DNA from: Selaginella tamariscina
Lineage: Eukaryota; Streptophyta; Lycopodiopsida; Selaginellales; Selaginellaceae
Length of the DNA: 64,000 bases
NCBI GenBank assembly: GCA_003024785.1
Contig: PUQB01000253.1
Span: 124,001 to 188,000 of the forward strand
Direction of reading: 5' to 3'
How positions within the stretch are numbered: the stretch's first letter is position 1; each line of letters begins with the position of its first letter. Positions 49,330 through 60,749 of the stretch are shown here, in pieces. The notes beneath the pieces were generated by a model. That model was given only the letters and a program-made list of their open reading frames with translations. It did no database searches and was not told the DNA's origin. The position numbers and the translations under genes were made by a program.

Positions 49330-49795
49330 TTAGACTGAGGACGTGAGGTAAGTGAGGCCACACTTACCACAGTAGTGTCGATCGTGGTGAGCAGCCATGA
49401 AAGTACCTGCCCCACAACCGGGATTAGGGCACTCCTTGCGAAGCCTGTTCACCTTTCCCATCTCCTCCATGTTGTAGCACTGCAGCACACCGAGCTTGAC
49501 ACTCTTGTGTTCGTGCTTCATCTTCTTGGCCGCGGTGTATTTCCTCTTCTTCATCTTGTTATTACCTTTGCCGCCGCAGCCTGAGTACGAGATGGAGCGT
49601 GGAGTCCTTCTGTATGTTGTAGTCGGCCAGGGTACGACCGTCCTCGAGCTGCTTGCCGGCAAAGATGAGGCGCTGCTGGTCGGACGGGATGCCTTCCTTC
49701 TCTTGGATCTTAGACTTAACGTTCCCAACGGTGTCGGACGACTCTACCTCGGTTGTGATTGTCTTGCCTGTTAGCGTCTTGACGAAGATCTGCAT
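49330..49795 (-). CDS. RPS27A: Ubiquitin-ribosomal protein eS31 (S27a) fusion, junction frame change
   Basis: Reads from ATG 49795: ubiquitin ([14 protein letters not shown]...) followed by the S27a tail with [18 protein letters not shown] and an intact zinc finger (CPNPGCGAG ... [11 protein letters not shown]). In the cell the fusion is cut after the ubiquitin Gly-Gly to give free ubiquitin and a 40S subunit protein. Ser19 and Ala57 are plant-type. Oddities: about seven substitutions in a nearly invariant protein (Thr15, Val23, Gly24, Ser28, Glu32, Ser38, Asp64), and the Gly-Gly junction is lost because two bases are missing in CTGCGGCGGC near 49575. The S27a part is therefore in another frame. 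It is either a young pseudogene or a real gene with an assembly error. Intronless. Confidence 0.8.
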
Positions 49796-49836
49796 GGCTC
49801 CGGACTCTTCCTTCGTTGCCTTGCCTTGACCCCTAA

Positions 49837-49865
49837 AAACCCTAACCCTTGCCAGCTTTATATAC
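49837..49865 (-). promoter_or_regulatory. Telo-box and TATA box of the ubiquitin-S27a gene
   Basis: A telo-box (AAACCCTAA on the plus strand, 49837-49845) and TATATAAA on the minus strand (49858-49865) lie 40-70 bp before the ATG. Telo-boxes near the TATA box or start are typical of plant ribosomal-protein genes. Confidence 0.75.
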
Positions 49866-49869
49866 CAGT

Positions 49870-51109
49870 GGTAACGACTGGTTACCTTTTTTAAAAGGTA
49901 ATACTCTATTCTATATTCATATGGTTATTAATATTATTAATTATTACTGAGTATCAGTATGTCCAGAATATATGATTTTGTAATAGTGTATATGAAGAGA
50001 TGTTCACTTTACATAGGACTATGTGTGTGAAATATGCTATTATATATATTGAGAAGTAAAAGCTTTCTTACGTGGCACGCAAAGAACATAAATAAGTTAT
50101 ATACAAGAATCTCAATAATGCATGATGTTGTGAGTTACTACTATACGGTGTATTCATATTTAAATAACATCAGTGGAGCTTGTAACCCTAACCATCTTCT
50201 CAATTGACTTTCAAACAATATGTGTGTTTGTAAATAGTATTTTAATAAGTACTTCATCGTCATTAGAACGAGGTGTTTAACAAAATAAATATCTAATACT
50301 CAATGTATTTTCGTTCTAAACTTATACTTTAATAAAAAGAGCTCCCACTGTATTGTATTAATCTATGCAAACTCCCTACCGTATGATGTTCACATAACCT
50401 GTACTGTAACTGCCTTGATTCCTATGTGACACTCAATATTCTCAAATAATACTAATGCATATTAATATATATTAATCAAATTATTCTGTATATGAAACAT
50501 TTCAGTGTCATTTTTATAGTATTCATTCAATCTTTTATTTTTTAAATTATTTTTTCTTTTAAATACCTCACTCTGTTCATCTTCTATAATAAAAAATTCA
50601 ATTTATTATTATTTGCATGAGCTGTATGTTATTCGATTTGAAGTCTCCTTATTAACTGCATAACATTTCTGCTTTTCTATATAGGCAGTTGCGTGTGACA
50701 CTTCTGTGTATCTGTGTAACTTGCATATCTTTTATAATTAGAATATTTTCAATTATAAATATTCCTGTATTTGATATTGTTTAGTTGGCTATATTTGACT
50801 GGTTAATTTTGATTTGATAATACTTCAGAATTGAACAAACTCATGAATATACTATTAAAGATCAACACACGTACATAATAACACATGTATGCATAGTGAG
50901 CGTGCATTCACACAAAGTTTTGATCCTTACTCCATTTGCTGCTCCCTTAATTTGTACTCTCTGAACCAGCACAGCATACAATAGGCTCAGATCCATCTCT
51001 TCCAAGACTACGTACACAACAGTACGTTATAAGAGCTTCTTAAAATTGTAAAAACAATTAAACATTTACTTTGTACTCAGTGATAAATAAAACTAAGTAA
51101 AGGAGGTCC
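49870..51109. other. AT-rich intergenic stretch
   Basis: No gene, repeat or motif that I can support. Confidence 0.5.
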
Positions 51110-51180
51110 GTGGTCTTAAAGAAGAACTTCCTCTTGCTCCTGCCCAACGAAATAGGCCTGTTGAATTACACTCTCGGCAT

Positions 51181-51350
51181 GAGCACCCAATTCCAGCATC
51201 AACATTTTAAAAATGTTATTATTACCACCGAGTACAACTGCGAAGAAGGGTCCGGTTTCGTTTATCTTTTTTAAGAATCCCTCCCTTTTTTCTATATCCA
51301 AACTTATCCATGAATTTACCTGCATTGCCTCTTTCAATTGCTACAGAAGG
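51181..51350 (-). repeat. Inverted ankyrin duplicate, left arm
   Basis: Its reverse complement aligns with 51700-51870 (shared 'gcaattgaaagaggcaatg', 'attcttaaaaa.gataaac', 'gtacttggtggcaataataa'-like text). The two arms face each other across ~350 bp. Confidence 0.8.
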
Positions 51351-51699
51351 ACTGTTTTGCCATCTAAGTCTTCTTCAAGTATTCCATCTCGAGCATGCCC
51401 ACCTAGTTTCCATAAGATTAAATCTACAATGTCAACATTACCATGACTAGTGGCTCGATGAAGAATTGTCTCTCCCGACATATTTTCTCATTGATGCGTG
51501 CTTGACTACCTAGTCTAATCATCACAACCTTTACAATGTCAAGCTGACCCACCTCCACTATCATTCTCACATATCCCATACTTTGTGTCTTTGCCAAGCG
51601 TGCCAAGCAATACTTCGAGAACATCCTTCCTCCCCTAGATGTAGAACATTTATGCTGTATTTGTGTTTTTGCTGGAGCATCATCCTTCGTCCATGATAG

Positions 51700-51930
51700 C
51701 AATTGAAAGAGGCAATGTGAGTATATTTAAAATACCCATGAATAAGATTGGTGAAAGAACAAAGAAAGAGATTCTTAAAAAGATAAACAAAACAGACCAT
51801 TCTTCATGCAGCTGTACTTGGTGGCAATAATAATTTTTTTAAATGTTAATGCTGAAATTGGTGCTCAAGCCGAGGGTGTAATTCGATGGACAAATAATAA
51901 TGATGACAACCCTCTTCACCTTGCTGTTTA
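51700..51930 (+). repeat. Inverted ankyrin duplicate, right arm
   Basis: Plus-strand copy ending in GVIRWTNNNDDNPLHLAV, an ankyrin-type ending that the left arm lacks. The arms are clearly diverged by eye, so the inversion is not recent. Confidence 0.75.
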
Positions 51931-52330
51931 GTTCCATCTCTAGTAGTAATTGAAATATTTATAGCATTCTACTGAATGTTTACCTAAGTAGGAGATCAAG
52001 GTTCTAAAGATGCTAAGAGAACTCCACAATGCTAACACTACCGTCCTTAGCAGCTGTACAAAGGATTGTCTTTCTCACTTAGTCATCACTCATCTCGACA
52101 TTATCTCCCTAAAAACTTCTAAATCCCCACCTGCAGCAGCCCCTTGAAGAACTATTCTACTAAACTTATCTGTTGGCTTGATTGCCCCAATTTAGACAGG
52201 AAGATCTCGATAAATTACCAATCTGGTGGCGTGTGTAGAACTGTCATGTTTTTATTGTCCACTCTGAAAATCACATCTTCTAATTGATCCTCAGGAAGCC
52301 AACTAAATAACTAAGCAAGATGAAAAACTA

Positions 52331-53869
52331 TTGTTAACTACAGCATGTATTTTATATAACACCTTATTTATAACACTCCAAATCTAAACTTCAAAGGCAG
52401 TGTTGAATGTCCAAATCGGAACGTCAAAGGCATTTCACCTTTTTTTTTTCTTAAAGGCTAGTTTCCTTTTTTTTTAAAGGCTAAGCTTCTCTTTTTTAAA
52501 ACTTTTCTTTTGTTTAATAAGAAGCTTAATTAAATATAAATATTATTATATATATTCCGTGTAACAACTGAACACGTTATCAATATCATGTTAATCTCCA
52601 GAGCAATTGTGTAAATTCGTGTTAGTAAATTATAATCAACGCTTTAAAGATCGATATATAGTACACCCACTTAATAATCTAGTTTAGCTCATGTAGTTTA
52701 TATTAATGTTATCATTATTACATGAATATTCTTAACATTATTATGTGTGTGTTTGTGTATGTCTACACACACACACATGATATTGCTTGCTAGTTTATCT
52801 ACACCAATTCTGCGTTTCATACTACTGCCCAAACCATCAATTGTAATTATAACTGAATATATATTCCGCAATATATAGCTTTCTGCTGCATTTTAGGCAA
52901 ATTTTTATATTTTATTTTTATTATTATTTTTTGAATTATTTGACCAGTAATGCCCTCATCCCACACACACACATACACATACATATAGTAAATATATAAC
53001 TTCTATGTGCAATATACATAATACGTATTTCATTTTCCCTTTTGTATTTAGTTTTTCACATTCTGACTTCTCGATTAAATGCAGATGTTTTAATTGTTAA
53101 AAGCTGTACAGGTTAAGACATACCATATGTATGTATGTACATATGTACGTTTACATAAATACATGTAAATATGATAATGTTTGCTAATTTTACCTAAACA
53201 TTACTTATACATATATTTCTTATTACTAAAAGCTGAACTGCCACTTACAGGTTAAGACACACCATATATGACATTGTATGTACATATGTATGAATCTCAT
53301 TACTAATACGATGGTGATTCTGTAACTTTAATAGTTGTATATATTTCTTACTATATATATTGTTCTTTGTTAGTTGTTCATTATGAGTTCCGTGTTTGTG
53401 TGGTAATTTATTTTAAAGTATATATGAATAGTGAAAACGCATTAAAATTAATATACTAAACATCTTTTCATATTGGTATTACCTTTTCACATTTACATCT
53501 ATTCGATCAGCTAACGAGGATGATTTCTTAGTTCTAAAATAAAAAGAAGTTCTTGCAGACAGAATGAGCTCTTCACGCCCTAACACTTGAACTCGGCTTG
53601 CTGAAGACATGGATATTCTAAGAAATACTTAGGTATATGCTCAAGAACAATCATTGGTCTTCGACATATTAATCTTTTAATTGATTATTAATATTATCAT
53701 GTGCGTTTTATTTAATCTTTAAAATTTTCTCAAAATACTTAAACAATAGTTTACAAGAATATGCTATCTCCTTTCGTTTTATGGAATAAAACCATTAAAA
53801 CTTCAAGTATATGGCATTATTATTTTAGGAAAAATAATAACATACAATTAATTTTATTATGCATTTAAA
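52331..53869. other. AT-rich stretch with short simple repeats
   Basis: Holds GT/CA runs (52740-52775), CACACA near 52965, and two similar ~50-bp blocks around 53110 and 53250 ('aggttaagaca.accatat'). No gene seen. Confidence 0.5.
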
Positions 53870-53964
53870 GTTTTAATTTGTTTTCTTATATACATTTTTT
53901 ACATTTAAGATTATTTAAGAAGATTTATGTATTTTCTAATGAATTTATTTCACATAAAAAGCTT

Positions 53965-54397
53965 AGACTGCGGACGGGAGGTAAGTGAGGCCACACTTAC
54001 CACAGTAGTGTCGCAGCCATGAAAGTACCTTCCCCACGACCGAGATTAGAGCACTCCTTGCGAAGCCTGTTCACCTTTCCGTCTCCTCCATGTTGTAGCA
54101 CTGCAGCACACCGAGCTTGACACTCTTGTTTGTGCTTCTTCTTCTTGGCCTCGGTGTATATCCTCTTCTTCATCTTGTTATTGCCTTTGCCACCATGCAG
54201 CCTGAGTACGATGGAGCGTGGACTCCTTCTGTATGTTGTAGTTGGGTACGACCGTCCTGAGCTGCTTGCCGGCAAAGATGAGGCGCTGCTGGTCGGACAG
54301 GATGCCTTCCTTCTCTTGAATCTTAGACTTAACGTTCTCAACAGTGTCGGCCGACTCTACCTCGGTATTGATTGTCTTGCCTGTTAGAGATCTGCAT
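53965..54397 (-). pseudogene. Second ubiquitin-S27a copy, decayed
   Basis: Same order as the copy at 49330-49795: start ATG 54397, ubiquitin fragments (KQLEDGRT-type text in other frames), [36 protein letters not shown]. An 11-bp loss right after the start, several frame changes and a changed zinc finger (Cys to Arg) make it non-functional. It keeps Gly-Gly at the junction (LHGGKGNNK), which the other copy has lost. The duplicated block runs from about 53870 to 54490. Confidence 0.85.
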
Positions 54398-54440
54398 GAC
54401 TCCAGACTCTTCCTTCCTTGCCTTGCCTTGACCCCTAAGA

Positions 54441-54466
54441 ACCCTAAGCCTTGGCCACTTTATATA
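54441..54466 (-). promoter_or_regulatory. Decayed telo-box and TATA box of the second ubiquitin-S27a copy
   Basis: AACCCTAAG replaces the telo-box and TATATAAA is kept (54459-54466), in the same positions as in the first copy. Confidence 0.6.
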
Positions 54467-54649
54467 CCAGTCACAACGAACCAAACATCGTGGTTTTTTA
54501 AAATGTGTGGTTTCTGACTATATTATTCACTTTACATAGTGGACTGTTATGTGGTATATTTTGAAAGGGACTTTTGTAAATAAGTTATGGTTTTCGATTG
54601 TGGTTTTGTGCTTGATTGTGGTTTTTGAAAATGGTTTATTATACTATTG

Positions 54650-55190
54650 TTATGTAGAAGAATAACGAGCTCAATCATGAATGAACCTAGAAACTCTCAC
54701 CACAGTAAAAGAATAACAAGCTTAGTGATGAATGAACTCAGAAACTCTTATTACATGTACTACTTAATATACGTGGATAGAGGCCCCCACATTATTTTCC
54801 TATTTTATAAAGTGGACTAGCACAAATCTTATTTCCAATGAGAATATACTTGGTGAGTTTAACTTAACAACCCATCGACCCTTAAACTGGGGTTAGAGCA
54901 ACCCTAGAGTTAGGTCAATCTTAGGGTGTTTCTACCCATATCTAACATATTGAACTCATTCAAACTAATTAATAACCCAGCTGAGACATGAAAAACAAGA
55001 GTAAGAATTTTCTAGAAGATAAGTGCTACATTCGCTTAGAGTGTATTGAGGTATCTAGGGACGACTACCTTTAAACACCTAAGTGCACTAAGTAAGACTA
55101 TTTTTCACTACATTTAAAGCTTATCAACATAATTTAATAATCAACGTCCAAAGTAAAGAGGAGTCATATTAAAAACTATTTCTCCACCTT
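54650..55190 (+). mobile_element. LTR-like fragment, plus orientation
   Basis: Closest to 44215-44775 (for example 'agaataacgagctcaatcat' and 'cctttgaaaat' ends in both). Same orientation as the LTR at 62204. Non-coding fossil. Confidence 0.65.
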
Positions 55191-55979
55191 TGAAAATGTC
55201 AATGTCCTCGGTGACGTTTAACTCTAAGACTAGATAATCTTAAAGAAAATTAATCAAAACTAACATATCACTTTATGCAGAATTAGCAAAAAGTTCACAT
55301 AAAATTCATTACCCCTTTTGCATTATGCGAAATTAAGTACTTCAAAATCGTCGTTCATTGAGTCGTAAACTCAATTATTAGAGGCACCACCTATGATATG
55401 AAGTCACTTAGAGACCTTTGCACGTATGCAAAGTTTGTCACATGATGCAAACAACATAATGGTTAATTTCTTTACTTGACTAGAATTCATATTGGAGGTT
55501 TTTAGTTAATCAGCCCCTAAGTTAATCAGAAATAAAGTCTTTCTTTATTCTTGCACTTAAAACATACTTAACAACTCTATCGTCAAGCACATAACAAGCA
55601 ATTTGAGGTCCATCTCAAATGTTTAACTCAACGTCTTCACATTTCTTTGATTTTCTTATCTTCACATGTTACAGTATTATAGTCTCACAATCAGTGTTTG
55701 GTTCCTTTAACTGATTTAGTAAGATCACATTAATGTTATCATGACACTAAAGTGTCATACTAACTTCATGTTTTAATTATATCTCATAATTTAATTAAAC
55801 TTTCCAAACATGAATAAAATATTTAATTCAATACATTGAACTAATATATGCCACTCATTTGGACACTTAATAAATCCCACAAAGTACTACATTGCTTTCC
55901 AAGCAATGTATTGAGAAACTTAACTTGAAAATCATGTTTCAAGATAAAACACTAAAGTACTACCTTACTAAAGTGTTAT
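55191..55979. other. Retroelement-derived non-coding stretch
   Basis: 55410-55560 matches 57050-57215 ('acttgactagaattcatat', 'gcaaagtttgtcac'), the non-coding 3' part of the chromovirus. So 54650-55560 may be LTR plus adjacent 3' sequence of a second, otherwise lost element. The rest is AT-rich. Confidence 0.55.
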
Positions 55980-57050
55980 TGTCATAATTTTTATTATGAC
56001 TCCTTTTTACTTTGGACGTTAACTATTATTACCTATTATACTATGTTGATGGACCCTAGATGTAGTAGGAAACACGCCCACTTAGTGCACTTGAGTATCT
56101 GGTGATGAATCCGGCCAGGTGTCATTAAGTATTTGTAGGAAACTCTAGGCGAGCTAGAACTTACCTTTTAGAAAACTCACCCCAATTTTGATGTCCCGAT
56201 TAGGCTGATTGGTTAATGCAAATGAGTTTGGTGTGTCAAGTAGGTTAGGAACGCCCCTAGGGTTGCCCTAACCCACGCCCTTAAATCCCCACCCCTCGGG
56301 CAGGTTTAGGGGTGGGAGTTAGGTTAATTAAACTCGTCTCTTAACTAAGGGTTGGAATTTCGTGCAAGGCCCATTTACACATATAAGAAAAGCAAGGGGG
56401 GGAGGGGCCTCCGTCACATAAATAAGGTAGAGTATGTAGTGGGAGAGTTATTGAATTCATGACTGAGTTCATTGCTCTTCTGCCGGTACAAGCTTTAGCT
56501 TCCTCTGTTGTGTCGCTCTAACTTCTAGATAACAAGGGTACGTCCCACTTTCAGGTAGCTTACCCTTAACATTGGCGAATCTGTGCCTGGGAGGTATTGT
56601 CAGACTGCACTTACAAGAGGTAAAGGTTGAGGCTTGTCTCCAGCCTCTTCCTCCATGTCAAGCTAGGTGTAGCACTCACAGCCAAGCAAGGCACATCCGT
56701 GTCCTTATTCAACTGTTGATGTGGGATCTTATTTGATAGGTTCACGTTACCCAGTTTCTGAGGGTTCACTGAGGGGTTCTAGAGTTGGCATTTAGGAGCC
56801 ACGTTTGTGGCACTTGGTGCAACTCTTGAATCTAAGGGTTATGGCATGATAGCCCACATCGTGGAAGGCAGTGTCACATGGAGATTGACACTGGGCTAGA
56901 CATCACACGATATAATGCCCAAGGCACGCCCTTCGGAATTATGTCATGGGTTTGTTGTTAAGGGGTTGGATACTCTAGCAAATTGTGCTTGCATTAGGGT
57001 GCTAAGCCTTGGGCATCGGCTCAAGGGAGGTTAGGTCTCGTAACTAGGTG
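55980..57050 (-). mobile_element. LTR-like fragment, inverted relative to 62204-63169
   Basis: Starts TGTCATAATTTTT on the plus strand, matching the complement of LTR ends elsewhere, and continues with the same text as 44776-45350 ('acatcgtggaaggcagtgtc'). It abuts the 3' side of the chromovirus body in the orientation opposite to that element's own LTR. Confidence 0.65.
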
Positions 57051-57227
57051 TGCTTAGACCTTTTGCACGTCTGCAAAGTTGTCACCCGACACAGACAACA
57101 GGTTAGTTAATTTCTTTAAGTTAACTAGAATTTATATTGGAGGCCTCTAGTTAAGGTTGTCTGTCGGCCCCTAGGTTAAGAAGAAAACTTTATTTCTTAA
57201 TCAGTTTGAGACCTGTCTCAAACTCAT
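57051..57227 (-). mobile_element. Chromovirus 3' non-coding part
   Basis: Between the chromodomain end and the inverted LTR-like fragment. A 150-bp part is duplicated at 55410-55560. No clear polypurine tract was recognised. Confidence 0.5.
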
Positions 57228-58583
57228 TCACCAACTCCATGCGTTCTGCAGATTCTCCAATGGTTCCCATGTCGACTCGCATGCCGGGTACCCTTTCCAC
57301 TTAACAAGATATTCACGTTTACGTTTTCGCCGTCCATGAATGTTTCGCCCCTTTAATATTGCCTCAACTTCAAATTCTTTCTCCTCACCAACTAACTCTG
57401 GAGGCGGACGTAAATTATGATATCTATGTGGATGTTTCTCATCCTTGTGGAATGGCTCAAGCAAGTTGACATGAAACACATTGTGTATTGTTCCCAACTC
57501 TGGAGGAAGATCTAACCCATAAGCCACTTTCCCTACTCGCTTCACCACCTTGTATGGCCTATGTAGTGCGATAGAAACTTCTTCGAAAGAGTTGTTGGAA
57601 CCTTCAGGTTTCTGGTACTCAACAATACCATGTCCCCAACCTGATACTCTACATCCGCCGATGTTTATCGTACTGCTGACGATACCTTTCCTGTGCTGCA
57701 GCCATCGCTTGACGAGCAGCTTCCCATGTTCGATACAATTGTCCGTGAACTCTGCTACAGATGGAACTCGATTGCTATCGTCTTTCGGTAACACCATACT
57801 CTGAGGAATACCACCCTTATTCCCAGTTAACACTTCCATCGGGCTACATCCGATTGCAGTGTGCATCGAGTTATTGTAACATATCTCAGCCATATCTAAG
57901 TGTTCAGCCCAATCAAGTTGATCACCTTGAACATAGCATCTGAGATAGTCCTCGACTTGTCGGTTCACCCTCTCCGTTTGACCATCAGTTTGCGGATGGT
58001 AAGCTGTACTGAACTTGAGCATCGTACCAAACTGCTTAAACAATGTCCCCCAAAACTTCCCGTAAACCGAGGATCCCGATCTGAGATCATGGTTTCCGGT
58101 AGTCCGCGCACTCTTATGACTTCGTGGAAGAACAACTTCGCTGCTTGAATTGCATTCACTGTCTCTACAGTTGGAATGAAATGAGCAACCTTTGAAAACC
58201 GATCGACTACCACCATGAGCGCGTTAAAACCACAAGATTTTGGCAATCCCATGATAAAGTCCAAAGTAACACTTTGAAATGGCCGCTCTGGAATCGGTAT
58301 ACACTGCAACTTCCCAGCTCGTTTTTGCGATCGGCTCTTTACTTGTTGACATGTGGGGCATGTCTTGACATTTGGCAACATCATCTATCATACCCGGCCA
58401 ATAGAATCCCTGTTTCAACAAAGCCAACGTCTTATGCCTTCCACCATGTCCTGCCAAAGGAACATCGTGATGCTCTCTTAACAGCCTCTCCCTCCATGTC
58501 CCTTCTGGAACATAGAGTCTCTTTTCTTTATAATAAAGAACTCCATCTCGTACCGCAAAATGCGCCTGTTTGAGTGCATCCAT
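57228..58583 (-). mobile_element. Chromovirus integrase and chromodomain region
   Basis: HHCC-type zinc part (CPTCQQVKSRSQK), catalytic core blocks (VTLDFIMGLPKS, MISDRDPRFTGSF, AYHPQTDGQTERVNRQVEDY) and a GPF/Y-like module (VAYGLDLPPELGTIHNVFHV). It ends with a chromodomain (FEVEAILKGR, REYLVKWKGYPACESTWEPL; ~57380-57235). Chromodomains guide integration towards particular chromatin. Fossil. Confidence 0.9.
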
Positions 58584-58768
58584 TCGACTTTCTATTCCTG
58601 CTGGAATATTACCATCTCTTCGTAACTGATGAACTTGTTTCCTCTTTCACCAGGCTCAAAGCCTCCTTAGCAAACTTGTCCTGAGGATACGCCGTCACAA
58701 ATTCATCCACCAAAGTTGACATGGGTGCTGACATAATCGAAGATGACCCTTTCTACTGAGTGCATCAG

Positions 58769-60070
58769 CTACCACATTGTCCTTTCCCGCTTTATGTTTG
58801 ATTTCAGGCTGAAATCGTGCCAACTTCTGCCATCTTGGCATAGCTTCGGCTGCGTTTCAAAATACCTTAGAGTTACACTATCTGTCCAAACCACAGTGCC
58901 ATGACTTGGAAGATAATGACGCCAATACTCCAAGGAAGCAACAATAGCATACATCTCCTTTTCGTGAGTAGGCCATCGAGTTTGCGCGGCATCTAACTTC
59001 TTTCGAGAAAAAGGACACTGGATGTCCTTTCTGTTGCAATACACCACCAATTGCAAAGTCGGAAGCGTCACATTCTACTTCAAAGGGATCTTCAAAGATG
59101 GGCAACTGCAAAACTGGCTCAGAAGAGATAGCCTCTTTGAGTTTGACGAACGCACGTTGGCACTCTGGAGTCCAATGCCATGGAATGTTTTTCGTAAGAT
59201 CTGTCAATGGGGCCGCTATTTCCGAGTAACCCTTTATGAATCTTCGGTAATACCCTGTCAGACCAAGAAATGATCTAACTTCATGCACATCTTTTAAAGT
59301 CATCCACTCAGTAATAGCTTGAATTTTCTTTGGGTCCATGGCAACCTCCCCACCTGAGATCAAGTGTCCCAAGAAATCTATCTTGGTTTGACCAAATGCG
59401 CACTTGCTTTCTTTAGCATACAACTGGTTCTCTCTCAACCTCTGAAACACTTTTTCTAAGTGTTCCACATGTTCTTCAATTGTCGAACTGAAAATCAGAA
59501 TGTCATCAATATACACCACTACGAACTCGTCTAGATAGTCTCTAAACACATCATCCATCATTGTGCAAAAAGTTGCTGGAGCATTGCACAACCCGAATGG
59601 CAAGACTAGAAACTCAAATGATCCATAACGCGTTCGAAAAGCGGTCTTCTCAATGTCATTCTCTGCTACCCGAATCTGATGGTACCCCGATCTCAAGTCT
59701 ATTCTTGAAAAATACTTTGCTTTGATAGCCTATCAAATAAGTCGTCCACTCGTGGAAGAGGATACTTATTTTTGATAGTTATCGCGTTCAGCGCTCGATA
59801 GTCCACACACATTCGCATCGTACCATCCTTTTTCATTACAAACAAGATAGGTGCACCATATGGCGATCGACTAGGTCGAATGTGTCCTCGACCAATCAAT
59901 TCTGTCAGCTGTCTCTTCAATTCTACTAACTCTTGAGGATTCAACCGATATGGGGCTCTTGGTGGAGACGAACCTGGCAAAATCTCTATCTGTGGTCCAA
60001 CTCGACGTGGAGGTAACTCGGGCGGCAAGTCTTCTGGCAACACATCCTTAAACATGTTCAAGACTTCCAA
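58769..60070 (-). mobile_element. Chromovirus reverse transcriptase and RNase H region
   Basis: Motifs in order: [32 protein letters not shown], the catalytic VVYIDDILIFSS (near 59513), LGHLISGGEV and FLGLTGYYRRFIKGYS. RNase H text follows (VECDASDFAIGGVLQQ; DAAQTRWPTHEKEMYAI). Fossil. Confidence 0.9.
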
Positions 60071-60299
60071 AATAGGTTAGGAACAGATTCTTGACCATCT
60101 CCTATTTTGACTTCACCAGTATCCAAAACCATTGCAAGAAACACACGTTCCCGATGTCTAACTGCCTTACGCAACTGAGTTAAGGTAAGGAACATAGGAT
60201 TCCAATCCTTATCAGTTAGCGTTTCCATTTTGAGCGTGGTTTTCTAATGTCCTTCTTTATCTGCTGCAAGCGTGATTCGATTATCTCCAGAACCCCTCA

Positions 60300-60590
60300 T
60301 TTCGATTACATGTTTATGGAACCATTCCATACCCAAAACAAAGTCAAACCCCGTCATATTCAAGACAACTAAGTCTAGCTTAGCCTTCCAATCTTTGATT
60401 TGGACAGGAACTGCCCTTGCTATATTATTAGTATTTTGAGAACCTTTGCCAAAATTGATCTTTATTTCACACATCTTTATTACATCCAAATTCAATCGAC
60501 GAGCTAGACTAGTCGATATGAAGTTGTATGTTGCTCCAGTATCGATCATCATTCGGACTCGGTCCCCTCGTATCCTTCCTGTCAAATATA
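60300..60590 (-). mobile_element. Chromovirus aspartic protease region
   Basis: Contains the active-site motif MIDTGATYNFISTSLARRLN and the flap/C-terminal text FDFVLGMEWFHKH. Family protease that matures Gag-Pol. Fossil. Confidence 0.85.
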
Positions 60591-60749
60591 GCAAAGGGTC
60601 AGTTTTGTCTTGAATAGCGAATAAGGCAGGTTGTGTCTGGCACAACATTACCTCTTCTGACTCATCTTCCGGATCTTCAAGCGTTTCTGGTTCAGCAACT
60701 TCCTCTTCTACCATCGCCTTGAAATGTCCTGATTGTTGTGAGGGTGCCG

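Larger units (their letters stand above)
51110..52330 (-). pseudogene. Ankyrin-repeat protein pseudogene
   Basis: Minus-strand fragments carry ankyrin-like text: VIFRVDNKNMTVLHTP (near 52270), VLQGAAAGGDLEVFREIM (near 52140), ILCTAAKDGSVSIVEF (near 52060), HRATSHGNVDIVDLILWK (near 51440) and GGNNNIFKMLMLELGAHAES (near 51200). Many stops and frame changes separate them. The 51700-51930 part is inverted relative to the rest. Such proteins act in protein-protein contacts; this copy is dead. Confidence 0.7.
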
